NCBI RefSeq assembly: GCF_002252675.1
Contig: NZ_NQKY01000010.1
Location: 1-64,000 of the forward strand
Length of the DNA: 64,000 nt
Source: Synechococcus sp. BO 8801
Lineage (GTDB): Bacteria > Cyanobacteriota > Cyanobacteriia > PCC-6307 > Cyanobiaceae
Direction of reading: 5' to 3'
Shown: piece by piece, positions 59,041 to 64,000 of the stretch
How the letters are laid out: each line of letters starts with the position of its first letter
Numbering within the stretch: the stretch's first letter is position 1
Notes under the pieces: generated by a model
What the model was told of the DNA's origin: nothing
Database searches by the model: none
What the model saw: the letters and a program-made list of their open reading frames with translations, nothing else
Program-made: the position numbers and the translations under genes

Positions 59041-60886
59041 CCAGCCCCATTCCAACGTCATCCAGGAACTGCTGGGCGAGCTTCACGCCTCCTTCGCCGG
59101 GGTCCGGGAAGGGAGGGTGGCCGATTACATCCCCGAGCTGGCCAAGGCCTGCCCCGACGACTTCGGCATCGTCATCGCCACCTCGGGCGGACGCATCTAT
59201 GAGATCGGTGACACCAGGAAGGAGTTCACGATCCAGTCGATCTCCAAGCCGTTCATCTATGCCCTGGCGCTGAAGATGCTCTCCTTCGACGTCATGGCCA
59301 GCAAGATTGACGTGGAGCCCTCCGGGGAAGCCTTCAACGCCATCAGCCTGGATCCGGACTCCGGCAAGCCGCGCAACCCGATGATCAACGCCGGGGCGAT
59401 CGCCGCCTCCGCCCAGATCTGTGACGCCAACCCCGGCGGGGCCGTCGATCTGCTGCTGGAGTACTTCGCCGAGCTGGCCGGCCGGCCCCTGACGATCAAC
59501 GAGGCCGTCTACCGCTCGGAAAAGGAGACGGGCCACCGCAACCGCGCCATCGGCCACCTGCTGCGCAACTTCAACATCATCGAATCGGATCCGGAGCCGG
59601 CCCTCGATCTCTATTTCCGCCAGTGCGCCATCTCCGTCACCTGCCGCGACCTGGCCGTGATGGCCGCCACCCTGGCCTGCCAGGGCCGCAATCCCTTCAC
59701 CGGCGGCCAGCCCCTCTCCTATGACATCACCGTGCGGGTGCTGGCCCTGATGGGCACCTGCGGCATGTACGACTTCGCCGGCCAGTGGCTCCATGACGTC
59801 GGCATCCCGGCCAAGAGCGGCGTCGCCGGCGGCGTCATGGCGGTGATTCCTGGACGACTCGGCATCGCCACCTATTCACCGCCCCTCGACGGTTTCGGCA
59901 ACAGCGTCCGGGGGGTGGCGGTCTGCCGCCAGCTGTCGGCGGGAGTGGGCCTGAGCCTGTTCAATCAGTACTACCAGGTCGATGCCACCATCCGCCGCTC
60001 CTACCAGGGCTCCCAGCGCAAATCGCGCCGCTGGCGCAGTGAGCGGGAGCTGGAGATCCTGGCGCCCCACCGGGACGAAGTGCGCATCATTCACGTGCAG
60101 GGGGTGCTCGATTTCGGCGGCATCGAGCAGCTGGCCGCCGAGCTGGTGCGGCTCAGCGGCGACGTGCGCATCCTGATCCTTGATCTGGCCCACGTGACCG
60201 AGTGCCCGATGGAGTCCTCGGGGCTGCTGGACCGCCAGCTCTGTTCCCTGGAGGATCAGGGGGTGGAGATCCTCCTGTCGCGGGCCGGCCGGCTGCCCCT
60301 GGTGTCCAGGGCCGGCTGGGCCATCACCGAACGGATCGATGCCTATGAGCACCTGGATTCCGCCCTCGAGGCCGCCGAGGAGCTGCTGCTCACCTGGTAC
60401 GCCCCCGCGGCCGACGCGGACAACGGCGACGACGACGATCTGGCGGATCAGGGTGTCCTGGCCGCCCTGGGGGCGGACCACCGCCGGATCCTGGCGGAGC
60501 ACCTGGTGAGGCGATCGTTCATGGCCGGGGATTTCGTGATCCGCCGGGGGGATCCCGGCGACGAGCTGTTCCTGGTGCGCTCCGGCTCCTTCGACATCGC
60601 CCTCGACATCAAGACCGGCGACGGACAGAGCCATTCCACCCGGCTGGCCACCTTCGGCCCCGGGCTCTGCTTCGGCGAGATCGGTTTCGTGGCCCAGACG
60701 CCGCGCACCGCCGACATCATCGCCACCCGCCCCGGCGAGTGCTGGGTGCTGCACCGCAACGCCTTCGACGAGCTCAGTGCCAGCCATCCCGACGTGGTGA
60801 TCGCCCTGCTCAAGGCGCTCACCTGCGACATCGGCGCCAAGCTGAGCCAGACGAGCGTCCAGCTGACGCTGATGGAGCACTACTGA
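59033..60886 (+). CDS. glsA: Glutaminase A fused to STAS and cyclic-nucleotide-binding-type domains
   Basis: A 617-residue fusion. Residues 1-305 are a complete serine-type glutaminase (SISKPF with the SxxK pair at 69-72; [60 protein letters not shown]), hydrolysing Gln to Glu and ammonia. Residues about 350-460 are a STAS domain ([21 protein letters not shown]...[21 protein letters not shown]). Residues about 495-600 are a cNMP-binding fold ([23 protein letters not shown]...[19 protein letters not shown]). ATG 59033 overlaps the HD-GYP stop, so the two are translationally coupled. Confidence 0.93.
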   Translation: MPDQPHSNVIQELLGELHASFAGVREGRVADYIPELAKACPDDFGIVIATSGGRIYEIGDTRKEFTIQSISKPFIYALALKMLSFDVMASKIDVEPSGEAFNAISLDPDSGKPRNPMINAGAIAASAQICDANPGGAVDLLLEYFAELAGRPLTINEAVYRSEKETGHRNRAIGHLLRNFNIIESDPEPALDLYFRQCAISVTCRDLAVMAATLACQGRNPFTGGQPLSYDITVRVLALMGTCGMYDFAGQWLHDVGIPAKSGVAGGVMAVIPGRLGIATYSPPLDGFGNSVRGVAVCRQLSAGVGLSLFNQYYQVDATIRRSYQGSQRKSRRWRSERELEILAPHRDEVRIIHVQGVLDFGGIEQLAAELVRLSGDVRILILDLAHVTECPMESSGLLDRQLCSLEDQGVEILLSRAGRLPLVSRAGWAITERIDAYEHLDSALEAAEELLLTWYAPAADADNGDDDDLADQGVLAALGADHRRILAEHLVRRSFMAGDFVIRRGDPGDELFLVRSGSFDIALDIKTGDGQSHSTRLATFGPGLCFGEIGFVAQTPRTADIIATRPGECWVLHRNAFDELSASHPDVVIALLKALTCDIGAKLSQTSVQLTLMEHY

Positions 60887-60962
60887 GGCCAGCGGAGCGA
60901 CCCCGGGGGCCCCGGCGCTGGGCGATCATGCCTGTCCCAGGACCTCTCCCTGCGTTGTTGTG

Positions 60963-63641
60963 ATGGCTGCCGATTCCACCCGCCCCAGGCCCCGCAGCGG
61001 AGCCGAGATCCGGGAGGCCTTCCTCGCGTTCTACGAGCGGCAGGGGCACCGGCGGATGGCCAGCGCCTCCCTGGTGCCCGACGACCCGACGGTGCTGCTC
61101 ACCATCGCCGGCATGCTGCCCTTCAAGCCGGTGTTCCTCGGCCAGGCCGCGCCGCCGGCGCCCCGGGCCACCAGCAGTCAGAAGTGCATCCGCACCAACG
61201 ACATCGAGAACGTGGGCCGCACGGCCCGGCACCACACCTTCTTCGAGATGCTGGGGAACTTCTCCTTCGGCGACTACTTCAAGGAGGAGGCGATCGCCTG
61301 GGCCTGGGAACTCACCACCGAAGTCTTCGGCCTCGATCCGGCCAACCTGGTGGTCAGCGTCTTCCGGGAGGACGACGAGGCCGCCGCCCTCTGGCGTGAT
61401 GCCGTGGGGGTGGATCCGAAGCGGATCATCCGCATGGATGAGGCCGACAACTTCTGGGCCTCCGGCCCCACCGGCCCCTGCGGCCCCTGCTCGGAGATCT
61501 ACTACGACTTCCACCCGGAACGGGGCGACGACGGCATCGACCTGGAGGACGACAGCCGCTTCATCGAGTTCTACAACCTGGTGTTCATGCAGTACAACCG
61601 CGACGCGGCCGGCACCCTCACGCCCCTGGCCCGGCGCAGCATCGACACCGGCATGGGTCTGGAGCGCATGGCCCAGATCCTGCAGCAGGTTCCGAACAAC
61701 TACGAGACCGACCTCATCTATCCGCTGGTGGAAGCCGCCGCCGCGCTGGCAGGGGTCGATTACCGCGCCCTCGACGCCCGCGCCCAGACCTCCCTGAAGG
61801 TGATCGGCGACCACAGCCGGGCCATCACCCAGCTGATCGCCGATGGGGTCACCGCCTCCAACCTGGGCCGGGGTTACGTGCTGCGCCGCCTGCTGCGCCG
61901 CGTTGTGCGCCACGGCCGGCTGCTGGGCATCGACCGTCCCTTCCTGGCGGTCATGGGGGAGGCGGCGATCGAGCTGATGGCCCCGGCCCATCCCCAGCTG
62001 CCGGAGCGCCGCGAGGTGATCCTGGCCGAGCTGGTGCGGGAGGAGGCCCGCTTCCTGGACACCCTGGAGCGGGGCGAGAAGTTGCTGGCCGAGGTGCTCG
62101 CCGCCCGGCCGGAGCGCATCAGCGGCGACGCGGCCTTCGAGCTCTACGACACCTACGGCTTCCCGCTGGAGCTCACCGCGGAGATCGCCGAGGAGCACGG
62201 CCTGACGGTGGACCTGGACGGCTTCGAGGCGGCCATGGAGCGCCAGCGCCAGCGGGCCAAGGCGGCGGCCGTCAGCATCGACCTCACCCTCCAGGGGGCG
62301 ATCGAGCAGGTGGCGGGCGCCCTCGAGCCCACCGACTTCCGTGGCTATGAAGCCCTCGACCAGCCGGCCTGCGTGCTGGCCCTGGTGGTGAACGGGGAAC
62401 CGGCCACCGCCGCCGCCGCCGGCGATGCGGTGCAGATCGTGCTCGACAGCACCCCCTTCTACGGCGAATCGGGCGGCCAGGTGGGCGACCGGGGCGTGCT
62501 GCTGGCCGGGGAAGGGGGCGCCGGGGTCGGGGGAGGCCTGATCGTGGCCATCGAGGCGGTGAGCCGCAACCGCAGCGTGTTCGTCCACAGCGGCCGGATC
62601 GAGCGCGGCCGTCTGGCGGTGGGCGATGTGGTGCAGGCCCGGGTGGATCGCAGCTGCCGCCGCCGCGCCCAGGCCCACCACACCGCCACCCACCTGCTGC
62701 AGGCGGCCCTCAAGCAGGTGGTGGATGACGGCGTCTCCCAGGCGGGCTCCCTGGTCGATTTCGACCGGCTGCGCTTCGACGTCCACTGCCCCCGGGCCCT
62801 GACCCCGGCCGAGCTGGAGCGGATCGAGGACCTGGTCAACGGCTGGATCGCCGAGGCCCACCCCCTGGAGGTGGCGGAGATGGCCCTGGAGCGGGCCCGG
62901 GCCGCCGGGGCCGTGGCCATGTTCGGTGAGAAGTACGGCGAGGTCGTGCGGGTGGTGGACGTGCCCGGCGTCTCGATGGAGCTCTGCGGCGGAACCCACG
63001 TGGCCAACACCGCCGAGATCGGCCTGTTCCGGATCGTCGCCGAGACGGGGGTGGCGGCGGGCATCCGCCGCATCGAGGCCGTGGCGGGTCCGGCCCTGCT
63101 CCCCTATCTGCGGGAGCGTGACCGGGTGGTGCGCGAGCTGGCCGATCGCTTCAAGGCCCAGCCCGGCGAGATCCTCGAGCGGGTGGCCCTCCAGGGAGAG
63201 GAGCTGCGGGCCACCCTCAAGGAGCTGGCGGCGGCACGGGGGGCCCTGGCGGCGGCCAAGGCCAGCGCCCTGGCGGAGCGGGCCGAAGCGCTCGGTTCCC
63301 ATCGGCTGCTGGTGGAGCGCCTCGATGGCGTCGATGGCGCCGGCCTCCAGGAGGCGGCCCAGCGCCTGCAGCAGCAGCTCGGGGAGGGGGCGGCGGTGGT
63401 GCTCGGCGGCCTGCCGGACCCGGCGGACCTGGGCAAGGTGATCCTGGTGGCGGCCTTCGGCCCCGCGGTGGTGGCCGCCGGGGCCAAGGCGGGGGCCTTC
63501 ATCGGTGGCATCGCCAAGCTTTGCGGCGGCGGCGGCGGTGGCCGGCCCCAGCTGGCACAGGCGGGGGGGCGGGACGGCGCCGCCCTCGATGGGGCGCTGG
63601 CGGAGGCCCGTCGGCTGCTGACCGCCCAGCTGGGTGGCTGA
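60963..63641 (+). CDS. alaS: Alanyl-tRNA synthetase
   Basis: A 892-residue class II synthetase. The N-terminal catalytic core ([86 protein letters not shown]) is followed by the editing domain with its zinc-binding motif HTATHLL...[13 protein letters not shown] and a C-terminal DHHA1/Gly-rich domain ([15 protein letters not shown]). ATG 60963 directly follows an in-frame GTG. Full length; downstream of glsA by 76 bases. Confidence 0.98.
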   Translation: MAADSTRPRPRSGAEIREAFLAFYERQGHRRMASASLVPDDPTVLLTIAGMLPFKPVFLGQAAPPAPRATSSQKCIRTNDIENVGRTARHHTFFEMLGNFSFGDYFKEEAIAWAWELTTEVFGLDPANLVVSVFREDDEAAALWRDAVGVDPKRIIRMDEADNFWASGPTGPCGPCSEIYYDFHPERGDDGIDLEDDSRFIEFYNLVFMQYNRDAAGTLTPLARRSIDTGMGLERMAQILQQVPNNYETDLIYPLVEAAAALAGVDYRALDARAQTSLKVIGDHSRAITQLIADGVTASNLGRGYVLRRLLRRVVRHGRLLGIDRPFLAVMGEAAIELMAPAHPQLPERREVILAELVREEARFLDTLERGEKLLAEVLAARPERISGDAAFELYDTYGFPLELTAEIAEEHGLTVDLDGFEAAMERQRQRAKAAAVSIDLTLQGAIEQVAGALEPTDFRGYEALDQPACVLALVVNGEPATAAAAGDAVQIVLDSTPFYGESGGQVGDRGVLLAGEGGAGVGGGLIVAIEAVSRNRSVFVHSGRIERGRLAVGDVVQARVDRSCRRRAQAHHTATHLLQAALKQVVDDGVSQAGSLVDFDRLRFDVHCPRALTPAELERIEDLVNGWIAEAHPLEVAEMALERARAAGAVAMFGEKYGEVVRVVDVPGVSMELCGGTHVANTAEIGLFRIVAETGVAAGIRRIEAVAGPALLPYLRERDRVVRELADRFKAQPGEILERVALQGEELRATLKELAAARGALAAAKASALAERAEALGSHRLLVERLDGVDGAGLQEAAQRLQQQLGEGAAVVLGGLPDPADLGKVILVAAFGPAVVAAGAKAGAFIGGIAKLCGGGGGGRPQLAQAGGRDGAALDGALAEARRLLTAQLGG

Positions 63642-63644
63642 GGC

Positions 63645-64000
63645 TCAGAAGCGGTAGTTCACCCGGGTGTAGAGCCCCTGGCCCAGCAGCCAGTCGTTCC
63701 AGGGGCCCAGGTTGTCGGTGGTGGAGAAGGGCACGGCCCAGCCCAGCTCCACCGACCAGTGGTTGCTGGCCAGCCAGCGCAGCAGCACGCCGCCGGAGCC
63801 CACCGTGTCGCCGAAGGTGCCGCCGCTGAAGCTCGTGCGGATGCCGCCGGCACCGATGAAGGGGACGAGCTGGAGGGCGCTGGTCTTGCTGTCCCAGAAG
63901 GTCCAGACCGCTTCGGTGCTGGCCAGCCAGCCGCTGTCGCCGCTGATCAGCTGGCCGGGCAGCCCGCGCAGCCCCACATCGGAGCCGAGGGTGAACTGCA
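63645..64000 (-). CDS. TpsB/FhaC (ShlB)-type outer-membrane transporter, C-terminal part (partial)
   Basis: The minus-strand frame runs off the window edge with no start needed at 63977. The visible about 118 residues contain FTLGSDVGLRGLPGQL, the conserved region before the last beta-barrel strands of two-partner-secretion transporters. They end with alternating hydrophobic strands (WSVELGWAVPFSTTD...LYTRVNYRF) and a terminal Phe, as outer-membrane barrels do. It would export a TpsA-type adhesin or cytolysin; the partner is outside the window. It is convergent with alaS, three bases apart. Confidence 0.85.
   Translation of the reverse strand, partial: QFTLGSDVGLRGLPGQLISGDSGWLASTEAVWTFWDSKTSALQLVPFIGAGGIRTSFSGGTFGDTVGSGGVLLRWLASNHWSVELGWAVPFSTTDNLGPWNDWLLGQGLYTRVNYRF

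Noticed and set aside
60889-60921. CCAGCG/CGCTGG stem between glsA and alaS as a terminator
   Set aside because: Only six base pairs, interior all G/C runs that can pair many ways, and no T-tract.

Overview
The window is chromosomal DNA from a picocyanobacterium, most likely a Cyanobium or Synechococcus of the freshwater/coastal type. This rests on very high G+C (about 70% by eye), the flavodiiron pair Flv1/Flv3, two acyl-lipid delta-9-type desaturases plus a delta-6-type front-end desaturase, a cyanobacterial-type chorismate lyase, PEP-CTERM proteins with VPGPLP tails, and many GTG/TTG starts. I saw no rRNA or tRNA gene, no CRISPR array, no transposase and no phage gene.

Layout. 0-3.6 kb: end of a DUF2157 membrane protein, then valS. 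3.6-7.9 kb: a visibly A+T-richer accessory island with four small modules (AraC regulator + VOC protein; an odd SDR; DUF4160 + DUF2442; azoreductase + divergent HxlR regulator). Imperfect palindromes bounded by RYYYAAC/GTTRRRY-like boxes lie at the 3' ends of several modules, so this may be an integrase-less integron cassette array (CALIN). This is the most unexpected structure in the window. 7.9-11.9 kb: a GlxR-type dehydrogenase, a candidate MACPF-like/jacalin-like protein, a TVP38/DedA membrane protein and a methyltransferase. 11.9-21.6 kb: six consecutive minus-strand genes for export: a GH10 enzyme, a HlyD-like adaptor and a PilZ-containing cellulose-synthase-like enzyme, followed by a parvulin, a cNMP-domain ABC exporter and a second HlyD adaptor (type I secretion). 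21.6-41.4 kb: mostly housekeeping genes (ligA, SprT-like, chorismate lyase, mnmG, dnaB-rplI, desaturases, gcvH-gcvP) with small unknown genes between them.

42.0-51.1 kb: two copies of a two-gene unit (DUF1194/VWA-like protein with a PEP-CTERM tail, hairpin terminator, HpsJ-like membrane protein) face each other around the flv3-flv1 operon, a PilZ protein, an Hsp20 and a MEKHLA-domain frame. They look like substrate/partner pairs of a cyanoexosortase system; the sortase itself is not in the window. 51.3-57.0 kb: a SWIM zinc-finger protein and a SNF2 helicase, normally neighbours, are separated by a delta-6-like desaturase on the other strand. 57.2-64.0 kb: a GAF-HD-GYP phosphodiesterase overlapping a glutaminase-STAS-cNMP fusion, then alaS, then the 3' end of a TpsB/FhaC-type outer-membrane transporter cut by the window edge.

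Cyclic nucleotides recur: two PilZ proteins, one HD-GYP protein and two cNMP-binding-fold domains lie within 50 kb, next to polysaccharide and protein export genes. All family assignments come from motifs read by eye; no search was run.
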